Below, in pieces: positions 8,190 to 18,100 of a stretch of 64,000 nt of DNA (positions within the stretch are counted from its first letter, which is position 1; each line of letters opens with the position of its first letter). The stretch spans positions 248,001 to 312,000 of the forward strand of contig NZ_BJTV01000001.1 in the NCBI RefSeq assembly GCF_007176755.1, given 5' to 3'. The notes under the pieces were generated by a model. The model searched no databases, was not told the DNA's origin, and worked only from the letters and a program-made list of their open reading frames with translations. The position numbers and the translations under genes were made by a program. This stretch comes from Streptomyces sp. 1-11 (lineage in GTDB: Bacteria > Actinomycetota > Actinomycetes > Streptomycetales > Streptomycetaceae).

Positions 8190-8215
8190 GGAATGCCCGC
8201 CCCGCCCGCCGCGTT
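8190..8215 (+). promoter_or_regulatory. SigR-type promoter of the mycoredoxin gene
   Basis: GGAAT (8190-8194), exactly 18 nt, then GTT (8213-8215). This matches the GGAAT-N18-GTT consensus of the thiol-stress ECF factor SigR and lies 48 nt before the mycoredoxin start. The same element precedes moeZ and a 50-residue gene in this window. Confidence 0.8.
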
Positions 8216-8262
8216 CACTCCCTGGACGAACTTCCCCGAGCTGCCTGAGGAGCGCGAGAGAC

Positions 8263-8520
8263 ATGCAGGGCACTGTGACGATGTACAGCACGACTTGGTG
8301 TGGCTACTGCCGTCGGCTGAAGAGCCAGCTGGACCGCGAGGGCATCGCGTACACCGAGATCAACATCGAGCAGGACCCGGAGTCCGCGGCCTTTGTGGAG
8401 AAGGCGAACGGCGGAAACCAGACGGTCCCGACCGTCCGGGTGGTCCCCACCGCCGGTGGCAACGAGGTCGTGATGACGAACCCCAGCCTCGCCCAGGTGA
8501 AGCAGGCCCTCACCGCCTGA
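8263..8520 (+). CDS. mrx1: Mycoredoxin (glutaredoxin-like, CGYC active site)
   Basis: This is an 85-residue thioredoxin-fold oxidoreductase. The active site WCGYC lies at residues ~12-16 and the cis-proline motif TVPTV at ~56-60. Such proteins reduce mixed disulfides between proteins and mycothiol, the actinobacterial low-molecular-weight thiol, taking electrons from mycothiol/mycothione reductase. GAGGAG precedes the ATG by 10 nt. The gene is divergent from uvrD2, and its SigR-type promoter predicts induction by disulfide stress. A hairpin follows the stop. Confidence 0.92.
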   Translation: MQGTVTMYSTTWCGYCRRLKSQLDREGIAYTEINIEQDPESAAFVEKANGGNQTVPTVRVVPTAGGNEVVMTNPSLAQVKQALTA

Positions 8521-8536
8521 CCCTCCCCCGCCGCAC

Positions 8537-8570
8537 GACCCCCGACGGCCTGGACGGCCGGTCGGGGGTT
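8537..8570 (+). terminator. Hairpin between convergent mrx1 and nudC
   Basis: ACCCCCGAC-GGCC pairs with GGCC-GGTCGGGGGTT around a TGGAC loop, with one bulge. It sits between two convergent genes, so it probably stops transcription from both sides. Confidence 0.7.
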
Positions 8571-8700
8571 CTGCGTGCCCGCGTGCGTCGCGGACCGGAC
8601 TGTCGGACCCTGCGGCTACCGTGCGCGGCATGGACAGGCGACGCGACCCCGCCCGCCCCGACGGGCCGGCGGGGTCTGGGACGGCGGACCGTCCCGCGTC

Positions 8701-9645
8701 CTAGACGACGCTGCGCGTCGGCAGCGGCATGCCGTACCACATCTCGATCAGGCGGGCGGCGATGGAGATGCCGTAGGGCGGCAGCACTTCGCCGGTCTCG
8801 AAGGCCGTGCACAGGTCCTCGCGGGAGAACCAGCGGGCCTCGTGGATCTCGTCGCCGTCGACGGTGATGTCGGTGGAGGTGGCGCGGGCCATGAAGCCGA
8901 GCATGAGGCTGGACGGGAAGGGCCAGGGCTGGCTGGCCACGTACTCGACCGGGCCGACGACGACGCCCGCTTCCTCGAAGACCTCGCGGCGCACGGCCTG
9001 CTCGATGGACTCACCGGGCTCGACGAATCCGGCGAGCGTGGAGAAGCGGCCCTCGGGCCAGTGGACCTGCCGGCCGAGCAGGATCCGGTCGTCCTCGTCG
9101 GTGACAGCCATGATCACCGCCGGGTCGGTGCGCGGGTAGTGCTCGGCGCCGCAGGCCTGGCAGCGGCGGATGTGGCCGGCGGCGGCGATGACCGTGCGCT
9201 CGCCGCAGCGGGAGCAGAAGCGGTGGGTGCGCTGCCAGTTCTCCAGGCCGACGGCGTGCACCATGAGGCCCGCGTCCCGCGGCGACAGCAGCAGTCCGGC
9301 CTCGCGCAGGCCCGCGGGGCGCGCGGACTGGTCGATGCGGCCGGGCAGGGAGTCCTTCTGGAGCGCGAAGTAGCTGACGCCCTCCTCGTCGTTGCCGAGG
9401 AAGTAGCGGTGGGCTTCGGTGAGCGGCGCCTCGAAGGACGGGGTCATGACGAGCTCGGTGCGGCCGTCGGGCGTCTCGTCGATGAGGACCTGGCCGCCGG
9501 AGACCACGAAGCAGCGGGTCGTGGGGTGGCTCCACGCCGCCGCGAGCCAGGCTTCGTCGAGCCGGTGGTGGGCGGCGCGGTCGATGCCGCCCGGGGCGGT
9601 CAGTGAGATGGGGCGGTCGGTGGTCTGGTCGGTCCAGGTGGTCAC
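8701..9645 (-). CDS. nudC: NAD(H) diphosphatase NudC, Nudix family
   Basis: NudC hydrolyses NADH to NMNH and AMP and removes NAD caps from RNA. The 314-residue protein has the zinc ribbon (CSRCGER ... CQACGAEHYPRTDPAVI, ~residues 140-165), the Nudix box (GFVEPGES then the REVFEEAG helix, ~200-223) and the NudC-specific SQPWPFPSSLM motif (~240). I chose the GTG start at 9645, with GGAAG 5 nt upstream. It is convergent with the mycoredoxin gene, as in the mycobacterial nudC-mrx1-uvrD2 order. Confidence 0.93.
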   Translation of the reverse strand: MTTWTDQTTDRPISLTAPGGIDRAAHHRLDEAWLAAAWSHPTTRCFVVSGGQVLIDETPDGRTELVMTPSFEAPLTEAHRYFLGNDEEGVSYFALQKDSLPGRIDQSARPAGLREAGLLLSPRDAGLMVHAVGLENWQRTHRFCSRCGERTVIAAAGHIRRCQACGAEHYPRTDPAVIMAVTDEDDRILLGRQVHWPEGRFSTLAGFVEPGESIEQAVRREVFEEAGVVVGPVEYVASQPWPFPSSLMLGFMARATSTDITVDGDEIHEARWFSREDLCTAFETGEVLPPYGISIAARLIEMWYGMPLPTRSVV

Positions 9646-9785
9646 GGGTGCTTCCAACTCCCCCAGTGCAAGTGCAACGGTTCGTTTCGGCGGGTGGTTC
9701 GGCGGACTAAGGGCGGGAGCGCACCGGGCGGGCGGGGCGTGCGGGCGGTTCCTCAAGTGTGCCCCGCGCGTACGGCGGTCGCCGG

Positions 9786-11189
9786 TCAGGGGGCGTGCCG
9801 CCAGTTCTCGGCGAGGTCGCCCCACAGGTAGGCGCTGGTCTCGACGCCCTTGAGGAGGAGGTCCAGCTCGACCTTCTCGTTGGGGGCGTGCCAGCCGTCG
9901 GAGGGGACTGAGATGCCGAGGAAGAGGACGGGTGCGCCGAGGACCTCCTGGAGGTCGGCGGCGGGTCCGGAGCCGCCCTCGCGGGTGTAGCGGACGGGTC
10001 CCTCGAAGGCCCGGCTCATGGCGCGGACCACGGACTGCAGAGCGGGGTGGTCGAGCGGGGTCAGGCACGGGCGGGTGGCGGCGCCGAACTCGATCTCCTG
10101 CCGGATTCCGGCGGGCATCCGCTCGGCGGCCCAGGCGCGGACGGCCTTCTCGATGTGGTCGGGGTCCTGGCCCGCGACGAGGCGGAAGGAGAGCTTCACC
10201 GTGGCGGAGGACGGGATGATCGTCTTGCTGCCGGGGCCCTGGTAGCCGCCGCCGATGCCGTTGACCTCGGCGGTGGGGCGGGCCCAGACGCGCTCCAGGG
10301 TGGTGTGCCCGGCCTCGCCGTGGGTCGCGCGCGACCTGGCGGTGCGCAGCCACCGCTCCTCGTCGAAGGGGAGCTGGGCGAACAGTTCGCGCTCGCGGTC
10401 GGTCAGCTCGACGACGCCGTCGTAGAAGCCGGGGACGGCCACGCGCGCGTGCTCGTCGTGCAGGCCGGCGACCAGGCGGGCCGCGGCGGTGGCCGGGTTG
10501 GGCACGGCACCGCCGAAGGAGCCGGAGTGGATGTCCTGGTCGGGGCCGTACAGACGGATCTCGCACTCGGCGAGGCCGCGCATGCCGGTGCAGACGGTCG
10601 GGGTGTCCTCGGACCACATGCCGGTGTCGGAGACGATGACGGCGTCCGCGGCGAGCCGGCCGACGCGCTCTTCCACCAGGGCACGGAAGTGCGGGGAGCC
10701 GGACTCCTCCTCGCCCTCGATGAGGAGCTTGAGGTTGACCGCGGGTGCGGTGCGGCCGGTGGCGGCGAGGTGGGCGCGGACCCCGAGTGTGTGGAAGAAC
10801 ACCTGGCCCTTGTCGTCGGCGGCCCCGCGCGCGTGGAGGCGGTTGCCGCGGACGACCGGCTCGAAGGGCTCGCTGTCCCAGCCGTCCTCGAGGGCGGCGG
10901 GCTGCACGTCGTGGTGGCCGTAGACGAGCACGGTGGGCGCCTGGGGGTCGCCGGAGGGCCACTCGGCGAAGACGGCCGGGGCGCCCGGGGTCGGCCAGAC
11001 CTCGACGGTCGGGAAGCCGGTCTCCGCCAGCTTCGCGGCGAGCCAGTCGGCGCTGCGCCGTACATCGGGTGCGTGGTCGGGCTGGGCCGACACGGAGGGG
11101 ATGCGCAGCCATGCGGCGAGGTCGTCGAGGAAGGCGGCGCGGTGCTCTTCGATGTACGTGCGGACGGCGCTGTCCGGGGTCTGGCTCAT
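9786..11189 (-). CDS. M20-family zinc dipeptidase/deacylase
   Basis: This 467-residue cytoplasmic enzyme belongs to the M20 (DapE/ArgE/CPG2) peptidase family with two zinc ions. Visible metal and catalytic motifs are YGHHDVQP (~residues 83-90), ARGAADDKGQ (~115), GEEESGS with the catalytic Glu (~152), VSDTGMW (~185) and the C-terminal WHAPNEKV. An internal dimerisation lid domain occupies ~residues 210-350. The exact substrate cannot be read from sequence; actinobacterial relatives are usually labelled dipeptidases. It starts at ATG 11189; a GTG two codons earlier is possible. It lies downstream of adnB with a 47-nt gap, so co-transcription is possible. Confidence 0.9.
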   Translation of the reverse strand: MSQTPDSAVRTYIEEHRAAFLDDLAAWLRIPSVSAQPDHAPDVRRSADWLAAKLAETGFPTVEVWPTPGAPAVFAEWPSGDPQAPTVLVYGHHDVQPAALEDGWDSEPFEPVVRGNRLHARGAADDKGQVFFHTLGVRAHLAATGRTAPAVNLKLLIEGEEESGSPHFRALVEERVGRLAADAVIVSDTGMWSEDTPTVCTGMRGLAECEIRLYGPDQDIHSGSFGGAVPNPATAAARLVAGLHDEHARVAVPGFYDGVVELTDRERELFAQLPFDEERWLRTARSRATHGEAGHTTLERVWARPTAEVNGIGGGYQGPGSKTIIPSSATVKLSFRLVAGQDPDHIEKAVRAWAAERMPAGIRQEIEFGAATRPCLTPLDHPALQSVVRAMSRAFEGPVRYTREGGSGPAADLQEVLGAPVLFLGISVPSDGWHAPNEKVELDLLLKGVETSAYLWGDLAENWRHAP

Positions 11190-11236
11190 GCTCACGAGCC
11201 TATCGGCCCGCAGGGGCATCCTCGGCGGGCTGTTCG

Positions 11237-14200
11237 TCACACTCGGGCGCCCCCGGCCGCCTCTCGCGGGTGGTCCGGGTGATCGTCGGTGAGCAGCCGT
11301 TCCAGGGCGGCACGGTCCGGCAGGTCCTCGGGGCGTACGACCTCGCCGGTGCGCACGTACAGGAAGGCGGCCGTGACCGACTCGGGCGGTACGCCCTGCT
11401 GCTCGGCCCAGGCCAGCCGGTACACGGCGAGCTGGAGCGGGTCGGCGGTGTGGGCGCGGTTGGTCTTCCAGTCGACGATCTCGTAGGTCGCGCGGTCGCC
11501 GTCGCCGCTTCGGTAGACGGCGTCGATGCGGCCGCGCACGACCCGTCCGGCGAGGGTGAGCTGGAAGGGCGCCTCGATCCGGTAGGGGGTGCGGTGGGCG
11601 TACTCGGTGTTCTCGAAGGCCTCCTTGAGGGCCTCGAGGTCGCGCTCGTCGGCGATCTCGGCCTCGGCGCCGGGCAACTCGTCCGGCTCGAGCATGGGCA
11701 GGGTGAGCTCCTCGAAGCGGGCTTCGACCCAGGCGTGGAAGCGGGTGCCCCGGCGTGCGGCGGGCTGCGGGGGGCGTGGCATGGGGCGGGCGAGTTCCTG
11801 CGCGAGTCCGTCGGGGTCCTGGGCGAGGAGCATCAGCTGGGACGCGGTGAGGGTGGCCGGCAGGGGGACTTCGGTGATGCCGCGGCGGGCGCGCAGCAGC
11901 TCTCCGGTGAGCGCGTCGAGGTCGCGGTCCCAGGAGGCGATGGCGCGGGCCTCCTCGGGGGTGACGCCGGTCTCGTCCCCGGCGGGGGGCGCGGGGTACG
12001 CGGGTCCGGCGGGCCTGGTGCAGTGCGCGGGGTGCGCCGGTCCGGCGGGGGCGTGCCCGCGGTGTCCGGCCCGCTCGTCGGGGGCGGGTGCCTGGTGGGG
12101 CACGGCCGGCCGTTCGGCGGTCCAGGTGTCCCAGTCGTCGGGCTCCCGCGGGGCGGGGGCGTGCCCGCCGCGCGCGGATCGCGCCTCGTGGGGCACGCCG
12201 TCGTTGGAGTTTTCGTTGTCGGGGCCCTCGCCGTAAGGGGCTTCGCCGTAGGGATCCTCGCCGTACGGGTCCCCGCCGTACGGGTCCTCGCCGTACGGGT
12301 CCTCCCCGTACGGGTCGTCGCCGTACGGGAACGCCTCCTCGTGCGGGAAGTCCTCGCCGGCCGGGAAGTCCTCGTCCGGCGGCGTCGGCCAGTCCGGGTC
12401 GCCGGGGGCGCCGGGGTCGTGGTCGGTGTGGAGCCGGACGGCCAGGGCGTCCAGGTGGGCGCGGACCGTCGCGGCGGCCGCGCGGCGCCGCGCCAGGGCG
12501 GTGTCGTCCAGCGGCAGCGGCCACGCCTGGTCGGCGCCGGCCGTGTGCAGGGCCGGGTTCTCCTCGTCCTCGGCGGGTTCGTCGGCCCAGGCCTCGATCT
12601 CGCCGTGGCCCGCGGCGCAGTGGTCGTGGAGGGCCTGGAGGAAGTCGGAGGGCCCGCGCGGCTTCTTCTGGCTGGGTCCCCACCAGTGTCCGGAGCCGAG
12701 GAGCAGGGAGCGGGGGCGGGTGAAGGTGACGTAGCCGAGGCGCAGTTCCTCGGTGCGCTGGTGCTCCTTCATGGCCTCGTGGAAGGCCTTCATGCCCCGG
12801 GAGTCCCAGGAGCCGACGTCGGGCAGGGTGTCGGTGTCGCCGCGCAGGGCGTGCGGCAGCACCTTGGCCTGCGCGGTCCACTTCTCGCGGCCCTGGGCGC
12901 TGGGGAAGGTGCCGGTCACCAGTCCGGGGACGGCCACGACGTCCCACTCCAGGCCCTTGGACTTGTGCGCGGTGAGGACCTTGACGGTGTTCTCGCCGCC
13001 GGGCAGGGCGTTGTCGAGGCCCTTCTCGTACTGGGCGGCGGTGCGCAGGAAGCCGAGGAAGGCCAGCAGGGTGGCCTCGCCGTCGCCGGCCGCGAAGGAG
13101 GCGGCGACGTCGAGGAAGTTGGACAGGGTCTCGCGGCGGCGCGCGGCGAGCGCGTGCGGGGACGCGGAGAGCTCCACCTCCAGGCCGGTGACGGCGAGGA
13201 CGCGGTGCAGGACGTCGAGGAGCGGGTCGGCCAGGGAGCGGCGCAGATCGCGGAGCTCCCTGGCGAGGTGGGCGAAGCGCACGCGCGCGTCCGGGGAGAA
13301 CGGCAGTGCGTCGTCGTCCCGCCCGTCCTCGCGCAGGGGTGACTCCAGGAACGTGTCCAGGGCGTCCGCGAGCGATATCACCTCCGAGGGGTCGGTCCCC
13401 TCGACGGCCTGCGCGAGCCTGCGGTCGGGGTCGTCGGCGCCGTCCGCCCGCGCGTGGGCGACCAGCAGCCGGGCGCGGCGGCCCAGGAGGGCGAGGTCGC
13501 GGGGGCCGATGCGCCAGCGCGGGCCGGTGAGCAGGCGGACGAGGGAGGCGTTGGCCCCGGGATCCTGGAGGACCTCGCAGACGGCGACCAGGTCGGCGAT
13601 CTCGGGCAGGTGCAGCAGCCCTGAGAGGCCGACGACCTCGACGGGGATGTCACGGGCGACGAGCGCGCCCTGGATCTCGGCGAAGTCGGTGGCCGTGCGG
13701 CACAGCACGGCGATCTCGCCGGGCGCCCGGCCGGTGCGGACGAGGTGGGCGATGGAGTCGGCGATCCACTCGGTCTCCTCGGCGTGGGTGCGCAGCAGGG
13801 CGCAGCGGACCGTGCCCTCGTGCTCGGCGCCGGGGGCCGGGCGGAGGGCCTCCACGCCCGCGTGCATGGCGCGCAGCGGCTCGGCGAGGCCGTTGGCGAG
13901 GTCGAGCAGGCGGCCCCCGCTGCGGCGGTTCTCGCTGAGTGCCTGGCGGGTGGCGGGCCGGCCGTCGCCGCGGGCGAAGTGCTCGGGGAAGTCGTCGAGG
14001 TTGGCGACGGATGCGCCGCGCCAGCCGTAGATGGCCTGGCAGGGGTCGCCGACGGCGGTCACGGGGTGGCCGGTGCCGCCGCCGAACAGGCCCGACAGCA
14101 GGACGCGCTGGGCGACGGAGGTGTCCTGGTACTCGTCCAGGAGCACGACGCGGAACTCCTCGCGCAGCAGGCGGCCCACCTCGGGGATGCCGGCGAGGCG

Positions 14201-15001
14201 GGCGGACAGCGCGATCTGGTCGCCGAAGTCGAGCAGGTCGCGTTCGCGCTTGGCGGCCCGGTAGCGCAGGACGAGGCCGGCGAGTTCGCGGCGGGCGGCC
14301 GCGGTCTCGGGGACCCTGCGCAGGTCGGCGTTGGTGAGTCTGACGCCGGCCAGGGTCTGCAGCAGGCCTGCGTCCCAGGCGCGCAGCTCCTCGGGGTCGA
14401 CGAGGTGTTCGGCGAGCTCGGAGTCGAGGGTGAGCAGGTCGCTGACGAGGTCGGCGAAGGAGCGGGTGAGCGCGGGGTAGGGGCCGGGCGCCTCGCGCAG
14501 CACGCGCGCGGCGAGCTGGTAGCGGGTGGCGTCGGCGAGCAGCCGGGACGTGGGTTCGAGCCCGAGGCGCAGGCCGTGGTCGGTCAGCAGCCGGCCGGCG
14601 AAGGCGTGGTAGGTCGAGATGACCGGCTCGCCCGGCGGGTTGCCGTTGTCCGGCCCGACGGGTCCGGCCGGCGGTTGCGCCGGCGAGGGGTGCCCGCCGG
14701 GCGGCGGGAGGGCGTCGGGGTCGGTGACGCCGGCCTTGATCAGCGCGGTGCGGACGCGTTCGGCGAGTTCGCCCGCGGCCTTGTTGGTGAAGGTCAGGCC
14801 GAGCACCTGTTCCGGGGCGACCTGGCCGGTGCCCACCAGCCAGACCACGCGGGCCGCCATCACCGTTGTCTTGCCCGAGCCGGCTCCGGCCACGATCACC
14901 TGCGGGGCGGGCGGCGCGGTGATGCAGGCCGTCTGCTCCGGGGTGAACGGGATGCCGAGGAGCTCCTTGAGCTGCTCGGGGTCGGTGATACGGGCAGGCA
15001 T
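11237..15001 (-). CDS. adnB: AdnB-type subunit: UvrD-like helicase fused to RecB-like nuclease
   Basis: AdnAB resects DNA double-strand ends in actinobacteria, the counterpart of RecBCD/AddAB. This 1254-residue subunit carries a full SF1 motor: Walker A GAGSGKTT (~40-47), DEYQDT (~285), GDPCQAIYGWRG (~315), HKSKGLEWD (~660) and FTRPRS. A C-terminal PD-(D/E)xK nuclease has GTRFHAWVE, GRIDAVY and the catalytic VDWKTN (~1180). Between motor and nuclease (~residues 850-1030) is a long low-complexity linker with PYGED repeats, encoded by a 15-bp DNA repeat at 12226-12330. The family is usually nearer 1100 residues, so this linker explains the excess. It follows adnA on the same strand with a 112-nt gap. 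Confidence 0.9.
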   Translation of the reverse strand: MPARITDPEQLKELLGIPFTPEQTACITAPPAPQVIVAGAGSGKTTVMAARVVWLVGTGQVAPEQVLGLTFTNKAAGELAERVRTALIKAGVTDPDALPPPGGHPSPAQPPAGPVGPDNGNPPGEPVISTYHAFAGRLLTDHGLRLGLEPTSRLLADATRYQLAARVLREAPGPYPALTRSFADLVSDLLTLDSELAEHLVDPEELRAWDAGLLQTLAGVRLTNADLRRVPETAAARRELAGLVLRYRAAKRERDLLDFGDQIALSARLAGIPEVGRLLREEFRVVLLDEYQDTSVAQRVLLSGLFGGGTGHPVTAVGDPCQAIYGWRGASVANLDDFPEHFARGDGRPATRQALSENRRSGGRLLDLANGLAEPLRAMHAGVEALRPAPGAEHEGTVRCALLRTHAEETEWIADSIAHLVRTGRAPGEIAVLCRTATDFAEIQGALVARDIPVEVVGLSGLLHLPEIADLVAVCEVLQDPGANASLVRLLTGPRWRIGPRDLALLGRRARLLVAHARADGADDPDRRLAQAVEGTDPSEVISLADALDTFLESPLREDGRDDDALPFSPDARVRFAHLARELRDLRRSLADPLLDVLHRVLAVTGLEVELSASPHALAARRRETLSNFLDVAASFAAGDGEATLLAFLGFLRTAAQYEKGLDNALPGGENTVKVLTAHKSKGLEWDVVAVPGLVTGTFPSAQGREKWTAQAKVLPHALRGDTDTLPDVGSWDSRGMKAFHEAMKEHQRTEELRLGYVTFTRPRSLLLGSGHWWGPSQKKPRGPSDFLQALHDHCAAGHGEIEAWADEPAEDEENPALHTAGADQAWPLPLDDTALARRRAAAATVRAHLDALAVRLHTDHDPGAPGDPDWPTPPDEDFPAGEDFPHEEAFPYGDDPYGEDPYGEDPYGGDPYGEDPYGEAPYGEGPDNENSNDGVPHEARSARGGHAPAPREPDDWDTWTAERPAVPHQAPAPDERAGHRGHAPAGPAHPAHCTRPAGPAYPAPPAGDETGVTPEEARAIASWDRDLDALTGELLRARRGITEVPLPATLTASQLMLLAQDPDGLAQELARPMPRPPQPAARRGTRFHAWVEARFEELTLPMLEPDELPGAEAEIADERDLEALKEAFENTEYAHRTPYRIEAPFQLTLAGRVVRGRIDAVYRSGDGDRATYEIVDWKTNRAHTADPLQLAVYRLAWAEQQGVPPESVTAAFLYVRTGEVVRPEDLPDRAALERLLTDDHPDHPREAAGGARV
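12226..12330 (-). repeat. 15-bp tandem repeat inside adnB (PYGED repeats)
   Basis: About seven degenerate copies of a 15-bp unit (CCGTACGGGTCCTCG on the plus strand) encode repeated Pro-Tyr-Gly-Glu/Asp-Asp blocks in the AdnB linker. The frame is kept because the unit is five codons long. Confidence 0.9.
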
Positions 15002-15113
15002 GTCGTCAGAGGCTAGCGGCGAGCACTGACAACCGGGCGCACGCGGACCGCGCTGACGGGAAGAACCGCAGCTCAGCGCGTATGGTGCCGTACGTCACGT
15101 GCCTCCGGGCAGG

Positions 15114-18100
15114 TCATTCGACAACTTGCCGCCCCTCCGGCCGGGCGCTGCACGAGGCGCGGAAGGCGCAGTGGGCGCAGTGCTGGCCGGCGGTCGGCGT
15201 GAAGCGTTCGTCGAGGACCTTCCCGGCGGCGGTGGCCAGCAGCTCGCCGACCCACTCCCCCGCGGGCGGCTCCTGGGTCTGCACCTTGGGCAGGCTCTCC
15301 CCGCCGTCGCGTACGGCGGCACCCTGCCGCAGGTGGACCAGTTCGGCGCCGCCGGCCTCGGGGCGGGCGCCGTCGAAGGCGGCGTCGGCGGCGCCCTCGC
15401 GCACGGCGAGCTGGTAGACGGCGAGCTGGGGGTGGCGGGCCACGTCGGCGGAGCTGGGCGCCTGCTTGCCGGTCTTGAAGTCGACGACGTAGGCGCGGCC
15501 CTCGCCGTCCGTCTCGACCCGGTCCATCTGGCCGCGGATGCGGACTCGGTAGTCACCCGCGGCGAGGGTGACGTCGAAGTCCTGCTCGCTGGCCACCGGG
15601 GTGCGGCCGGTGCGGTCCAGGACGTGCCAGTTCAGGAAGCGTTCGAGGGCCGCGCGCGCGTTGTCCTTCTCCTGGGCCGACTTCCAGGGCGCGTCGAAGG
15701 CGAGCGCGTTCCACACCGAATCCAGGCGTTCCATCAGGACGTCGAGGTCGGCCGGGCTGCGGCCGGAGGCGACCTCGTCGGCGAGGACGTGGACGACGTT
15801 GCCGAAGCCCTGGGCGGCGGTGGCGGGCGCGTCGGCCTTCACCTCGCGGCCCAGGAACCACTGCAGGGCGCAGGTGTTGGCGAGCTGGTCGAGAGCGCTG
15901 CCGGAGAGCACGACGGGCTGATCGCGGTCGCGCAGCGGCACCTTGCTCTCGGTCGGCTCGTACATGCCCCACCAGCGGTCGGGGTGGGCGGACGGCGCCA
16001 GGGGCCGGCCGTCCTCGTCGGTGAGGGCGGCGAGCCTGGCCAGGCGGCGCGCTGCCGCCTCGCGCAGCGCCTCGGACGCCTGCGGGTCGACGGTCGTGGC
16101 GCGCAGCTCGGCGACGAGCGCGGCCACGGACAGCGGCCGGCGCGGGCGGCCGGTGACGTCCCGGGGTTCGACACCCAGCTCGGTCAGGAAGCGGGAGGGC
16201 TGGTCGCCGTCGTCGGCCGGCGCCTTCACGGCGGTGACGACGAGGCGTTCACGCGCGCGCGTGGCGGCCACGTAGAACAGGCGGCGTTCCTCGGCGAGGA
16301 GCGCGCCCGGGGTGAGCGGTTCGGCGAGTCCGTCACGGCCGATGCGGTCGGCCTCCAGCAGGGAGCCGCGGCGGCGCAGATCGGGCCACAGTCCCTCCTG
16401 GACGCCCGCCACGACGACGAGCCGCCACTCCAGGCCCTTGGCGCGGTGCGCGGTCATCAGGCGGACGGCGTCGGGGCGCACGGCCCGGCGGGTGAGGGTG
16501 TCGGCGGCGATGTCCTGGGCCTCGATCTCCTCCAGGAAGTTCAGGGCGCCGCGGCCGCCGACCCGCTCCTCCGCGCGCGCGGCGGTGGCGAACAGCGCGC
16601 AGATCGCGTCGAGGTCGCGGTCTGCGTTGCGGCCGGCCGCGCCGCCGCGCCGGGCGGCGCGTTCCAGCCGGCCGGGCCAGGGTGTGCCCTGCCACAGGTC
16701 CCACAGCGCCTCCTCGGCCGTGCCGCCGGCGGCGAGGCGCTCGCGGGCGGTGCGCAGCAGCGCGCCGAGGCGCTGGGCCCCGCGCGCGTAGAGCGGGTCG
16801 TGGACGACGAGACGCTCGGGTTCGGCGAGCGCCCGCGCGAGCAGTTCGTCGGAGGGCGCCGGCAGCGGGTTCCCGGCGGTCCGTTCCTCCTCGCGCAGGG
16901 CGCGTCCGAGACGGCGCAGGTCGGCGGTGTCCATGCCGGCGAGCGGGGAGGCGAGCAGGGTGAGCGCCGTCTCGGCGTCGAGCCAGGAGACGTCGCGCTC
17001 CTCGCCTGCCGTCTCCTCCTCCGCGGGCCGTGACTCGGCGGTGGCCACCGCTCTGAGGGCGGTGAGCAGGGGCGCCACCGCGGGCTCGTGGCGCAGCGGC
17101 AGGTCGTCGCCGTCGATGTCCAGGGGGACGCCCGCCGCGGTCAGGGCCCGGCGGAGCGTCGGGATGCTCCGGGAGCCGGCGCGCACGAGGACGGCCATGT
17201 CGCTCCAGGGGACGCCGTCCTCCAGGTGGGCGCGGCGCAGGATGTCGGCGATGTTGTCCGTCTCGGTGCCGGGCGTCGGGTAGGTGTGGACCTCGACCCG
17301 GCCGCCGTCGCGTACGGCCTCGGGCTCCCGGTGGGCGCGCACCTTCTCGGCGGGCAGGCGGGTCAGCGGCATGCGCCGGGTGACCAGGCGGGTGGCGGCC
17401 AGCAGGGCGGCGCCGGAGCGGCGGGCGGTGCGCAGCACCTCGACGGGCGCGGGCCGGCCGTCCGCGCGCGGGAAGGCCGCCGGGAAGTCCAGGATGCCGT
17501 TCACGTCGGCGCCCCGGAAGGTGTAGATCGACTGGTCCGGGTCGCCGAACGCGACCAGGGTGCGGCCGCCGCCGGCCAGGGCGTGCAGGAGCCTGACCTG
17601 GGCCGGGTCGGTGTCCTGGTACTCGTCGACGTACAGGGCGTCGTACCGGGCGGCGAGCCGGGCCGCGACCTCGGGGCGCTGGGCGAGCAGCACCGCCCGG
17701 TGGACGAGTTCGGCGTAGTCGATGACGCCCTGGAGGTCGAGGACGTCGAGGTACTCGGCGAGGAACGCGGCGGCGGCCCGCCAGTCGGGGCGTCCGATGC
17801 GGCGGGCGAAGGCGTCCAGGGCGCCGGGGCCGAGACCCAGCTCACGGCTGCGGGCGAGCACGGCCCGGACCTCGTCGGCGAAGCCGCGGGTGGTCAGACA
17901 GGCGCGCAGCTCGTCCGGCCAGCGCACGTGGTCCAGGCCGAGCCGCTCCAGGTCCGGCTGGCCGGCGAGCAGCCCGCGGACGGTGACGTCCTGCTCGGGT
18001 CCGGAGAGCAGGCGCAGCGGCTCCGCGAACAGCCCGCTGTCCTGGTGGGCGCGGAGCAGGGCGTAGCAGTACGAGTGGAAGGTGGTCGCCCGGGGGGCGC

